Shown: positions 15,600-23,684 of the stretch, piece after piece | How positions within the stretch are numbered: the stretch's first letter is position 1 | Layout: each line of letters starts with the position of its first letter | Assembly: GCA_023422635.1 (NCBI GenBank) | Contig: JAFAGO010000032.1 | Location: 1 to 58,321 of the forward strand | From: Bacteroidota bacterium | GTDB taxonomy: Bacteria; Bacteroidota; Bacteroidia; Flavobacteriales; Weeksellaceae | Reading direction: 5' to 3' | DNA length: 58,321 nt | Translations under genes and position numbers: made by a program | Notes under the pieces: generated by a model | Told to the model about the DNA's origin: nothing | What the model saw: only the letters and a program-made list of their open reading frames with translations | Databases searched by the model: none

Positions 15600-17573
15600 T
15601 TAAAGTTGGCTTCCTGTTTCAGGTGCAACCACTTCTTCTGGTGTTTCAGGCGTTGTGGTATTTTGCAACGGCTGTTCGGTAAGTTCTGGATCCCAAGCTC
15701 TTTTTCCGAAAATCTCTTCTAAATCTTCACGGAAAATTACTTCTTTCTCCAAAAGTTTGCCTGCCAATGCTTCTAACTTATCTTTATTTTCTTCAAGAAT
15801 TTGCAAAGCACGATGATATTGTTTTTCTATAATATCTTTAATTTCAACATCAATCTTTTTAGCAGTTTCTTCAGAATATGGTTTCCCAAAACTATACTCC
15901 GATTGGCCTGAACTGTCGTAATAAGAAATATTACCAATATTCTCGCTCAACCCATAAATGGTTACCATTGCTTGTGCTTGTTTGGTAACACGCTCAAGAT
16001 CGGAAAGTGCTCCAGTTGAGATATTTCCAAAAATAGTTTGTTCTGCAGCACGACCTCCTAAAGTTGCACACATTTCATCTAGCATTTGTTCTGTTGTAGT
16101 TAAAGAACGCTCTTCTGGAAGATACCAAGCGGCACCTAATGAACGACCTCTCGGAACAATTGTTACTTTCAGCAAAGGTGCAGCATGCTCTACCAACCAA
16201 GAAATGGTAGCATGTCCAGCTTCATGATAGGCAACTCTTCTTTTTTCGGAAGGTTTAATGGCTTTATTTTTCTTTTCTAAACCACCAATAATTCGGTCAA
16301 CAGCATCCAAGAAATCTTGTTTATTCACAGAATCATGACCGTTTCTTGCGGCAATTAAGGCAGCTTCATTACAAACATTGGCAATATCTGCACCACTAAA
16401 ACCTGGAGTTTGCTTTGCCAAAAACTCTCTATCCACTGAAGGATCAAGTTTAATTTTTTGCAAGTGAACATCAAAAATTTGTTTTCTTTCATGCAATTCT
16501 GGAAGATCAACAAAGATAGAACGGTCAAAACGGCCAGCTCTTAAAAGCGCTTTATCCAAAATATCAGCACGGTTAGTGGCAGCCATTACAATTACATTGG
16601 TATCGGTACCAAATCCATCCATTTCGGTAAGAAGTTGGTTTAACGTATTTTCACGCTCATCATTACCTCCAGTGAAATTTTTGCTTCCTCTTGCACGACC
16701 AATGGCATCAATTTCATCAATAAAAATAATCGAAGGCGATTTTGCTTTTGCTTGTGCAAAAAGATCACGAACTCTGGAAGCTCCAACCCCTACAAACATT
16801 TCTACGAAATCTGATCCTGAAAGTGAGAAGAACGGAACTTTAGCTTCACCAGCAACAGCTTTTGCAAGCAAGGTTTTACCTGTTCCCGGAGGGCCAACCA
16901 ATAGTACACCTTTCGGAATTTTACCTCCCAATCGAGTATATTTGTCGGAATTTTTCAAAAAATCGACCACTTCTTGAACTTCTTCTTTCGCTCCTTCTAA
17001 TCCAGCTACATCTTTAAAAGTTACTTGAACTTTATCTTTTTCGTCGAAAAGTTTGGCTCTTGATTTTCCGATGGAAAAAATTTGTCCACCAGGACCTCCA
17101 GAACCACCCATTTTTCTGAATAGTACAAAATAGAAAAGTGCCATAATCCCAATCCAGAACAATGCTGTAAATAGAAGTTCGGAAAATGGATTTTTGCTAA
17201 TTTCATACGTTCTTTTGGTAACAATGCTTGGATTTTCGGTTCTTATTTTATTAAACTCTTCCAAAAACAATTGCTTATCTCCATACGTAATGGTGTAATC
17301 GGGTTTTGGAGAAAGATCCAGCGCAGAGAACGGATTATTACTTTCGGTTTTTTTAACCGTTTTATTTTTGGCATCTTGTGTTAGAAACACATCGGCTTTG
17401 TCCACATCGGTATATACAATAACACTTTGAACCTGCCCTTGCTTCATTTGGGCAAAGAATTCATCTTCGCTCACGGATTGCGAGGAACCAGAATCCCACA
17501 ATCCTGGCATAAAAATCAGGATTAGTGCAAAGATTGCAATAGGAAAAAACCAGTTAAAACCTTTATTATTCAT
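15600..17573 (-). CDS. ftsH: ATP-dependent zinc metalloprotease FtsH
   Basis: FtsH (657 residues) is a membrane-anchored AAA+ protease that degrades misfolded membrane proteins and short-lived regulators. Two hydrophobic segments at the N-terminus enclose a periplasmic domain. The AAA module has Walker A GPPGTGKT (227-234), Walker B IIFIDEIDAIG, and the second region of homology ending in RAGRFDR. The zinc site is HEAGH with His450, Glu451 and His454. The last 25 residues are a low-complexity tail rich in T, P and E. It follows rsfS by 29 bases and ends at a terminator. Confidence 0.97.
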   Translation of the reverse strand: MNNKGFNWFFPIAIFALILIFMPGLWDSGSSQSVSEDEFFAQMKQGQVQSVIVYTDVDKADVFLTQDAKNKTVKKTESNNPFSALDLSPKPDYTITYGDKQLFLEEFNKIRTENPSIVTKRTYEISKNPFSELLFTALFWIGIMALFYFVLFRKMGGSGGPGGQIFSIGKSRAKLFDEKDKVQVTFKDVAGLEGAKEEVQEVVDFLKNSDKYTRLGGKIPKGVLLVGPPGTGKTLLAKAVAGEAKVPFFSLSGSDFVEMFVGVGASRVRDLFAQAKAKSPSIIFIDEIDAIGRARGSKNFTGGNDERENTLNQLLTEMDGFGTDTNVIVMAATNRADILDKALLRAGRFDRSIFVDLPELHERKQIFDVHLQKIKLDPSVDREFLAKQTPGFSGADIANVCNEAALIAARNGHDSVNKQDFLDAVDRIIGGLEKKNKAIKPSEKRRVAYHEAGHATISWLVEHAAPLLKVTIVPRGRSLGAAWYLPEERSLTTTEQMLDEMCATLGGRAAEQTIFGNISTGALSDLERVTKQAQAMVTIYGLSENIGNISYYDSSGQSEYSFGKPYSEETAKKIDVEIKDIIEKQYHRALQILEENKDKLEALAGKLLEKEVIFREDLEEIFGKRAWDPELTEQPLQNTTTPETPEEVVAPETGSQL

Positions 17574-17602
17574 TCTTTTTGTTTAAAAAATTATTGGTGA
17601 AA

Positions 17603-17965
17603 TCAATCTGCAACTTTGGTAATTTTGGCATCGCCCCAAAGTTCTTCAATATCATAATATTCGCGGATTTGCTTTTGGAAAATATGTACGACTACAGAAA
17701 CGTAATCTACCAAAACCCACATTGCATTTTCGGTACCTTCTACATGCCACGGACGCTCCTTTAAATCGTTACGTACCTTCTTTTCGATATTTCCAGCAAT
17801 AGCAGCTACTTGAGTATTTGAATTCCCGCTACAGATCACAAAAGTTTCTGCTACGGAATTTTCAATTCCTGAAAGGTCGAAAATCATGACATCTTCACCT
17901 TTCGTATCTTGAATTGACTCTACTATTTTATGGATTAGTTCTTCTTTTTGTGTTGTTTTACTCAT
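17603..17965 (-). CDS. rsfS: Ribosome silencing factor RsfS
   Basis: RsfS (120 residues, usual length) binds ribosomal protein uL14 on the large subunit and blocks subunit joining when nutrients are short. The family motifs are present: GEDVMIFDLSGI, ETFVICSGNSNTQV, EGTENAMWVLVDY and VVVHIFQ. It heads the rsfS-ftsH transcription unit and is divergent from birA, a common flavobacterial arrangement. Confidence 0.95.
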   Translation of the reverse strand: MSKTTQKEELIHKIVESIQDTKGEDVMIFDLSGIENSVAETFVICSGNSNTQVAAIAGNIEKKVRNDLKERPWHVEGTENAMWVLVDYVSVVVHIFQKQIREYYDIEELWGDAKITKVAD

Positions 17966-17985
17966 TCAATATTGGGTATAATTTG

Positions 17986-17993
17986 CAAATTTA
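17986..17993 (-). promoter_or_regulatory. -7 box TAAATTTG of rsfS-ftsH
   Basis: A perfect TAnnTTTG on the minus strand, 20 bases ahead of the rsfS ATG at 17965. Confidence 0.5.
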
Positions 17994-18057
17994 TTGTTTT
18001 TTTCTTTATTTCACGGGCTTAATTACTGCAAGTACAGTATTTTAAAACATAATTTTC

Positions 18058-18771
18058 ATGCCTACGCTGCTTTACCTGCCACAATGTGCATCTACTAATG
18101 ATGAAATTGTTCGATACCTTACGGAAAGTCAACCTGAATTTCTTGGACTGTACACCTTAAACCAAACCAATGGAAGAGGACAATACGGAAACATTTGGAA
18201 AATTAATCCTGGCGAAAATCTCGCTTTTACTATTGCTATTTCAGCAAAGGTTTTGCCTTCGCATATTGGCATCAATTTCTATACCGCCAACCTTATCCGT
18301 TCGTTTATTGCCAAATTGACGGACACCGAAGTGCATGTTAAATGGCCTAACGATATAATTGTTCATCATAAAAAAGTCTGTGGCATTTTAGTCGACAAGA
18401 AAAAGATCTCTGGACAAGAATATTACATTATTGGCGCTGGAATTAATATTTTACAAACTGATTTTCAGGATTTTAAAAAAGCAGGGTCTCTCTTTACACA
18501 AACTGGAAAAACCTACAATCCTAAAGACGTTGCAACTGACCTTTTTACTTTATTTTCTGAAAAAATTTTTGAAGAAAAAAATCCTAACCAAATTTTAGAT
18601 GAGTTTAACGCCCATCTTTTTCGAAGAAATGAAGTGAGTGTTTTTCAGAAAAATGGAATCAGACAAAATGGCATTATTAAATATGCAGACACAGATGGCT
18701 TTCTTTGGATTAACCTTGAAAAAGACGGGTTGCAAAAATTCTTCAATAAAGAAATTGAAATGCTTTATTGA
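18058..18771 (+). CDS. birA: Biotin--[acetyl-CoA-carboxylase] ligase
   Basis: BirA-type ligase (237 residues) attaches biotin to the carrier domain of biotin enzymes through biotinyl-AMP. The catalytic domain motifs are visible: QTNGRGQYGNIW (biotin/AMP loop), KWPNDI and CGILVDKK. There is no N-terminal winged-helix domain, so it is a monofunctional enzyme rather than a repressor. The 3' end overlaps the convergent lptF/G gene by seven bases, leaving no room for a terminator between them. Confidence 0.94.
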   Translation: MPTLLYLPQCASTNDEIVRYLTESQPEFLGLYTLNQTNGRGQYGNIWKINPGENLAFTIAISAKVLPSHIGINFYTANLIRSFIAKLTDTEVHVKWPNDIIVHHKKVCGILVDKKKISGQEYYIIGAGINILQTDFQDFKKAGSLFTQTGKTYNPKDVATDLFTLFSEKIFEEKNPNQILDEFNAHLFRRNEVSVFQKNGIRQNGIIKYADTDGFLWINLEKDGLQKFFNKEIEMLY

Positions 18772-19862
18772 TTGGCTCTTTTAAAATACAAAAACAGTGC
18801 GATTGGTCCAAATATAAAATTCGGCAGCCACATTGCCAACCAAGGTTTAAGCGTATTATTTTCCGCAACAACCTTAAGTGCTTCGAATGAAAAAACGAAT
18901 ACAAAAGCCAAGGAAATCCCCAACGCCAAGTTCAGTCCTAATCCTCCACGTCTTTTTGCCGAAGACAAAGAAAGCCCCAAAAAAGTTAAAATTATTATCG
19001 AAACCGGCATTGAAGTTCGTTGGTACAACTCATTTAAATACGCATTAAGATTCGAGTTACCTTTATCTTTTTCGCGGTTGATAAAACTAATCAGCTCTGG
19101 TGTGGTTTTATTTTGTCCCAATAATTCATCGGGAAATAATTCTTCTGGTGGGTGGCCAAAACTTTTCATTAAAGTCATTCCGTGTTTCAATTGTTCGGAA
19201 TCATCTTTCAAAATCGTTTTTTCAAGATAATTGTTCATCTGGAAAACCTTCTTGGTTTCATCCCAACTAAAATCGCTTACATTAAGCTGGTTTAAGAGTC
19301 GGCTTTTATCATCAAATTTCTGATACATAAATCCGTATCCTCGGCGCTCCTTTTTATTGTAACTTTTAATAAAAATGTATTCGTTTTTTGAAACTCTGGT
19401 AGAAATCTCCGATGTCCCCGTAATTTCTTCACGCTTCATTTTATTATAGGTATACGGTTCCAACACATTTTTTTTGGTATTGGAAATCGGTAACACAAAA
19501 TGATTAAGCAGCAAAGCAACTACCGCAATAAAACCAGAGGTAATAAGATATGGTCGCGCAAAACGATGAAAACTCGCTCCGCTACTTATAATTGCTACAA
19601 TCTCTGTATTATTTGCCATTCTTGAGGTAAAATAGATTACCGAAATAAAAACAAGAATCGACATGAACGTAATTACTAGATTGACAATCCAAAACGGATA
19701 AAAATTGATGATAAAGTACGAAACCGTATATCCGTTGGATTCAATTCTAGGTGCTTTTGCCTGCACATCAATCACAAATACAATCACAGAAAGCAACGCC
19801 AGCATGAACCCAAAAGTTCCGAGGTATTTTCTGATGATATATCGGTCGATGATTTTCAGCAT
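18765..19862 (-). CDS. LptF/LptG family permease
   Basis: A 365-residue inner-membrane protein of the YjgP/YjgQ family. LptF and LptG, with the ATPase LptB, pull lipopolysaccharide from the inner membrane toward the outer membrane. It shows three hydrophobic helices at the N-terminus, a periplasmic beta-rich domain (about residues 120-260) and three helices at the C-terminus (SIIILTFLGLSLSS and onward). The ATG at 19862 gives MLKIIDRYIIRKYLG, the typical family start; the frame extends upstream into tgt. It is the last gene of the glycosyltransferase-DUF4296-tgt operon, five bases behind tgt. Confidence 0.92.
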   Translation of the reverse strand: MLKIIDRYIIRKYLGTFGFMLALLSVIVFVIDVQAKAPRIESNGYTVSYFIINFYPFWIVNLVITFMSILVFISVIYFTSRMANNTEIVAIISSGASFHRFARPYLITSGFIAVVALLLNHFVLPISNTKKNVLEPYTYNKMKREEITGTSEISTRVSKNEYIFIKSYNKKERRGYGFMYQKFDDKSRLLNQLNVSDFSWDETKKVFQMNNYLEKTILKDDSEQLKHGMTLMKSFGHPPEELFPDELLGQNKTTPELISFINREKDKGNSNLNAYLNELYQRTSMPVSIIILTFLGLSLSSAKRRGGLGLNLALGISLAFVFVFSFEALKVVAENNTLKPWLAMWLPNFIFGPIALFLYFKRANQ

Positions 19863-19867
19863 AGGAA

Positions 19868-21004
19868 TTATAGTCTTTGTTTTAAGGTTGGAATTACAGA
19901 ATTTTTCCACTCGTAGAAATCGCCAGCTACAATATGTTCACGGGCAACCTTTACCAAATCGAGATAAAAAGCCAAATTATGGATGGAAGCAATTTGTTTT
20001 GCTAAATACTCTTTCGATACGAATAAGTGACGAACGTATGCTTTCGAATATTCGCGATCCACGAAGCTTGTACCAAATTCGTCAAGTGGAGAGAAATCGC
20101 GTTTCCACTTTTCATTCTTCAAATTCATAATTCCGTTCCAACTGAATAGCATTGCATTTCGGGCATTTCGGGTTGGCATTACGCAATCCATCATATCAAT
20201 TCCTAAACCAATAGATTCCAGAATATTCCAAGGAGTTCCCACTCCCATTAAATAACGTGGCTTTTCCTTTGGTAAAACATCGGTAACTTCATTGGTAATT
20301 CTATACATTTCCTCTTCAGGTTCACCCACAGAAAGTCCACCAATAGCATTTCCATCTGCATTTTGCTCTGCAATAAATTCGGCAGAGATTTTTCTTAAAT
20401 CCGAATAAGTAGAACCTTGAACAATTGGGAAAAGATGTTGTTTATGTTGATAGTATTCTGGATTTTCTTCGCACCACTGTATACATCTCTTCAGCCAACG
20501 ATGCGTCATCTCCATGGATGCTTTTGCTTGATTGTATTCGCAAGGAAAAGGCGTACATTCATCAAAAGCCATAAAAATATCGCCCCCAATTTGACGCTGA
20601 ATTTCCATCGATCTTTCAGGAGAAATAAAGTGATAACTACCGTCGATATGAGATTTAAACTTAACCCCTTCTTCAGTCATTTTTCGAGAATCCGAAAGAG
20701 AAAACACCTGAAAACCTCCCGAATCGGTAAGAATGGGAAGATCCCAATTCATAAATTGATGCAAACCTCCCGCTTCTTGCATTACATCCATTGTAGGACG
20801 AAGATACAAATGGTAGGTATTTCCTAAAATAATTTGCGCTTTAATATCTTCTTTTAGTTCACGCTGATGCACCGTTTTTACGGAAGCTACAGTGCCCACC
20901 GGCATAAAAATTGGGGTTTGAATTTGCCCGTGATCAGTTGTAAGTACTCCAGCACGAGCTTTTCCTGAAGTTACGTTCTGGATTTCAAAAAATTGATTTG
21001 TCAT
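19868..21004 (-). CDS. tgt: tRNA-guanine transglycosylase, zinc cysteines missing
   Basis: Tgt (378 residues) exchanges guanine-34 for preQ1 in tRNAs with GUN anticodons, on the way to queuosine. The substrate-pocket motifs are intact (LTDSGGFQVFSLSD, FDECTPFPCEY, GGLSVGEP, VMPTRNARN), as is the catalytic Asp region (GIDMMDCVMPTRN). The bacterial zinc site, CxCxxC plus His, is altered: at the aligned positions there are Gly311, Ser313 and Asp316, while His342 (IHNL) remains with the same spacing. The start overlaps the DUF4296 stop by one base (TAATG). Activity is still likely, since the rest is well conserved. Confidence 0.95.
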   Translation of the reverse strand: MTNQFFEIQNVTSGKARAGVLTTDHGQIQTPIFMPVGTVASVKTVHQRELKEDIKAQIILGNTYHLYLRPTMDVMQEAGGLHQFMNWDLPILTDSGGFQVFSLSDSRKMTEEGVKFKSHIDGSYHFISPERSMEIQRQIGGDIFMAFDECTPFPCEYNQAKASMEMTHRWLKRCIQWCEENPEYYQHKQHLFPIVQGSTYSDLRKISAEFIAEQNADGNAIGGLSVGEPEEEMYRITNEVTDVLPKEKPRYLMGVGTPWNILESIGLGIDMMDCVMPTRNARNAMLFSWNGIMNLKNEKWKRDFSPLDEFGTSFVDREYSKAYVRHLFVSKEYLAKQIASIHNLAFYLDLVKVAREHIVAGDFYEWKNSVIPTLKQRL

Positions 21005-21360
21005 TATCGAACAGAAGGCTGCCCTTCTCTTTTTTTATTAATGTATTCTTTGGCTTTAGGATCCATTTTTACAATAACTTTTTGCGCTTGATCCAAGATT
21101 TTATCCATTTTCCCTTTAGCTAAATAGTATTTGTAACTTTCGGTAAAATCCTTCGCCTTAATTTTTTCTTTATTAAAAATATAGGTTGTTTGCTCGCTCA
21201 TTTTAAAATTGGGCGTTAACATACTTAATTGGTCGTTCACTGCAAGTTCGGCAATTACTTCTGCCATTTGATCTTGACTTAAAAGGTTTTTGGGTTGGTT
21301 GATTACATCGCCACACGAAACAAGTGCAGTTAACCAAAAAAGAAACAGGATTTTTTTCAT
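21004..21360 (-). CDS. DUF4296 lipoprotein
   Basis: A 118-residue protein with a lipoprotein signal (Cys16 in LVSCGD) and the DUF4296 pattern: LLSQDQMAEVIAEL, then helices with an FTESYKYYLAKGKMDKIL core. The family is common in Bacteroidota and has no assigned function. The ATG at 21360 gives MKKILFLFW; the open frame further upstream overlaps the glycosyltransferase. It is joined to both neighbours by overlapping codons (ATGA upstream, TAATG downstream), so it is expressed together with tgt and lptF/G. Confidence 0.85.
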   Translation of the reverse strand: MKKILFLFWLTALVSCGDVINQPKNLLSQDQMAEVIAELAVNDQLSMLTPNFKMSEQTTYIFNKEKIKAKDFTESYKYYLAKGKMDKILDQAQKVIVKMDPKAKEYINKKREGQPSVR

Positions 21361-22073
21361 AATTGACGCGTGATCGATTTCCATTTAAGATCTAAAATTC
21401 CAAAAATAGCTTCGCCAATAATTCCGCCATTCATTTTACTAACTCCTTTTACTCGATTGGTAAAAATAATCGGAACTTCTACAATGCGAAATCCTTTTTT
21501 AAACGCTCGAAATTTCATTTCAACTTGAAAGCCGTATCCTTTTAATTTAATACGATCCAATCCAATACCGACTAAGGTTTCTTTTTTAAAACAAACAAAA
21601 CCTGCCGTGGTATCATAAATAGGAATTCCTAAAACGGCGCGTACATATTTCGACGCAAAATACGAAAGTAAAACCCTACCCATTGGCCAATTCACAACAT
21701 TTACGCCTTGCGAATATCTTGATCCAACTGCCATATCCGCATTTTTGCAAGCTTCGAACAATTTGGGTAAATCATTGGGATTATGCGAAAAATCGGCATC
21801 CATCTCGAAGATATAATCGTACTGGTTTTCAAGCGCCCACCGAAATCCGTGAATATAGGCTTTTCCTAAACCATCTTTAATCTTGCGAACACTTAAATGC
21901 AATTGATGTGGATAATGTTGTTGCATTTCTTTCACAATTTCAGATGTACCGTCGGGAGATGAATCGTCCACAACCAAAATGTGAAAATCCTGATTTAAAG
22001 CGAAAACGGCCGAAATAATGCTTCGGATATTTTCTTTTTCATTATAAGTGGGGATGATTACCAGCTTCTTCAT
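21357..22073 (-). CDS. Polyprenol monophosphomannose synthase-like glycosyltransferase
   Basis: A GT-A fold family 2 enzyme (238 residues) similar to dolichol-phosphate mannosyltransferase. It begins with VIIPTYNEKENI, then ILVVDDSSPDGT (nucleotide binding), and has the EMDADFSHNP metal-binding motif and GSRYSQG. No C-terminal membrane helices are present, as in the soluble catalytic type. It likely transfers a sugar, probably mannose, from a nucleotide sugar to a lipid carrier at the inner membrane for surface glycan or protein glycosylation. It opens the four-gene operon down to lptF/G. Confidence 0.9.
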   Translation of the reverse strand: MKKLVIIPTYNEKENIRSIISAVFALNQDFHILVVDDSSPDGTSEIVKEMQQHYPHQLHLSVRKIKDGLGKAYIHGFRWALENQYDYIFEMDADFSHNPNDLPKLFEACKNADMAVGSRYSQGVNVVNWPMGRVLLSYFASKYVRAVLGIPIYDTTAGFVCFKKETLVGIGLDRIKLKGYGFQVEMKFRAFKKGFRIVEVPIIFTNRVKGVSKMNGGIIGEAIFGILDLKWKSITRQL

Positions 22074-22089
22074 ACAGAAAAGTAAGGTG

Positions 22090-22097
22090 CAAAGATA
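22090..22097 (-). promoter_or_regulatory. -7 box TATCTTTG of the glycosyltransferase operon
   Basis: A perfect TAnnTTTG on the minus strand, 16 bases ahead of the ATG at 22073. Confidence 0.5.
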
Positions 22098-22182
22098 CTA
22101 TTTTTGCGTATTGGTTTTACCTTTCAAAATACACACCAAATCCAATTTCCTCTAAAATTGTATTTATTGAAAGTTATTTGAG

Positions 22183-22190
22183 TATTTTTG
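22183..22190 (+). promoter_or_regulatory. -7 box TATTTTTG of the DUF4271 gene
   Basis: A perfect TAnnTTTG, ten bases ahead of the GTG start at 22201. The short leader supports the GTG as the true start. Confidence 0.5.
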
Positions 22191-22200
22191 CAAAAATTTT

Positions 22201-22842
22201 GTGGTAAGAATTGTTGAACATAACGATTGGGTAATTATTACGCTTTTGCTTTGCGGCTTCGCGTATGCTTTGATGTTTATTTTCTTGTTGCGCGACATCC
22301 GCCTGAAAGATTTTTTTCTGCAAGAGTATGCCGATTCCAGCAACAACTTGCTTTCGTGGATAGTAACTTCAGTGGTTTTCGTCGCTTTACTCTCTACTTT
22401 GGTATCCCAATATATTCCTTTAGTTCCTAAATTTTTAAGCGATATCCATCCGTTTGGTTACGAGATAAATAAGTTTGGTTTTACGTTTTTATGCATTTCT
22501 GCATTTTATTTTTTCCGCACGCTTTTCAGTTATTTATTTTACGCCAGTGTTGGCAATAGCAGAAAATGGAATCTCTTTTATTTCACGGCAACGAAGTTTT
22601 ATTTTGGACTGACCTTACTTTTATCACCTTTGGTTTTTATACATTATTACTTTGACATTGACCATAGCAAAGCATTACATATTTATGCATTAATTTATAT
22701 TATTATTTATGTATTCAAAATAGTTTTTTACTTTTTCCATAAGAATCAAATTCTGCCAGTTCGGTGGTATTATAAATTTTTGTATATTTGCACCCTCCAA
22801 ATTGCACCTTTGTTTGCACTATGGAGACTATTGTTTTTCTAG
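22201..22842 (+). CDS. DUF4271 membrane protein
   Basis: A 213-residue inner-membrane protein with five or six hydrophobic helices and the DUF4271 C-terminus (KFLYICTLQIAPLFALWRLL). The function of the family is unknown. It begins with GTG directly behind a -7 box; no upstream ATG is available. In flavobacteria it commonly precedes hemD, as here, with 12 bases between them. A second -7 box lies inside its 3' end and may give hemD its own promoter. Confidence 0.85.
   Translation: MVRIVEHNDWVIITLLLCGFAYALMFIFLLRDIRLKDFFLQEYADSSNNLLSWIVTSVVFVALLSTLVSQYIPLVPKFLSDIHPFGYEINKFGFTFLCISAFYFFRTLFSYLFYASVGNSRKWNLFYFTATKFYFGLTLLLSPLVFIHYYFDIDHSKALHIYALIYIIIYVFKIVFYFFHKNQILPVRWYYKFLYICTLQIAPLFALWRLLFF
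22783..22790 (+). promoter_or_regulatory. -7 box TATATTTG for hemD inside the DUF4271 coding sequence
   Basis: A perfect TAnnTTTG within the codons for LYIC near the end of DUF4271, 64 bases ahead of the hemD ATG. It could drive hemD separately. Confidence 0.4.
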
Positions 22843-22854
22843 CAAATTTTGAAG

Positions 22855-23595
22855 ATGAAAATTAAATCTATATTGGTATCGCAGCCTGCTCCTCCAGAGA
22901 GTTCTCCTTATCTTGAGATTGCGAAAAAAGAAAAGATTAAGATTGATTTCCGCCCTTTTATTCATGTAGAAGGCGTAGATGCTAAGGAACTCAGAACCCA
23001 AAAAATTGATCTATCGCAGTACACTGGAATAATTTTTACCAGCAAAAATGCAATTGATCATTACTTCAGATTGGCTGAAGAAATGCGTTTTCAAGTTCCA
23101 GACACCATGCGGTATATTTGCCAATCCGAAGCCGTGGCAAACTACTTACAAAAACACATTGTTTACAGAAAAAGAAAAATTAGCTTCGGTGAGAAAAATT
23201 TTTCCGATTTGCTGCCACTTTTCAAAAAGTATCCAAACGAAAAATACCTTTTGCCATCATCCGATGTTCTAAGTCCAGAAATTATTAAAACTTTGGATGC
23301 CGCACAAATCGAGTGGACAAGAGCAATTATGTACAAAACCGTTTGCTCCGATCTTTCTGATATTAAAATTAAAGAATACGACATGTTGATTTTCTTTAGC
23401 CCACAAGGCATAAAATCTCTTCAAGAAAATTTCAAAGATTTTAAGCAAGACGATATTAAAATTGGCGTATTTGGAAATACAACTAAAAAAGCTGCAGAGG
23501 AAGCCGGATTTAGAATCGATATAATGGCTCCAAGCAAAGAAAATCCATCAATGACGATGGCGATTGAAAAATACATTCGGGATTTAAATAAATAA
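22855..23595 (+). CDS. hemD: Uroporphyrinogen-III synthase
   Basis: A 246-residue HemD-like protein that closes hydroxymethylbilane to uroporphyrinogen III for haem synthesis. The family is poorly conserved, but the two-domain pattern is visible: an N-terminal SILVSQPAPP, GIIFTSKNAIDHYF near the first domain boundary, then DMLIFFSPQGIKSL and IGVFGNTTKKAAEEAGF. The ATG at 22855 is preferred over a TTG two codons upstream. A strong terminator follows. Haem supply fits the many c-type haems of the nearby complex III. Confidence 0.88.
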   Translation: MKIKSILVSQPAPPESSPYLEIAKKEKIKIDFRPFIHVEGVDAKELRTQKIDLSQYTGIIFTSKNAIDHYFRLAEEMRFQVPDTMRYICQSEAVANYLQKHIVYRKRKISFGEKNFSDLLPLFKKYPNEKYLLPSSDVLSPEIIKTLDAAQIEWTRAIMYKTVCSDLSDIKIKEYDMLIFFSPQGIKSLQENFKDFKQDDIKIGVFGNTTKKAAEEAGFRIDIMAPSKENPSMTMAIEKYIRDLNK

Positions 23596-23620
23596 TTCCC
23601 AACTAAAAAAACACATCAAC

Positions 23621-23657
23621 AAAACCGTCTTTTCCTATAAGGTAAAGATGGTTTTTT
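23621..23657 (+). terminator. Terminator behind hemD
   Basis: A 15-base stem (23621-23635 with 23641-23655) with one G-T pair and one mismatch, a five-base loop and a run of six T. Confidence 0.85.
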
Positions 23658-23684
23658 ATTAATTCAAAAAGCACATTCCCGATA

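Noticed and set aside
16576..16977. 133-codon plus-strand frame within ftsH
   Set aside because: It mirrors the Walker and SRH codons of FtsH on the other strand; no independent support.
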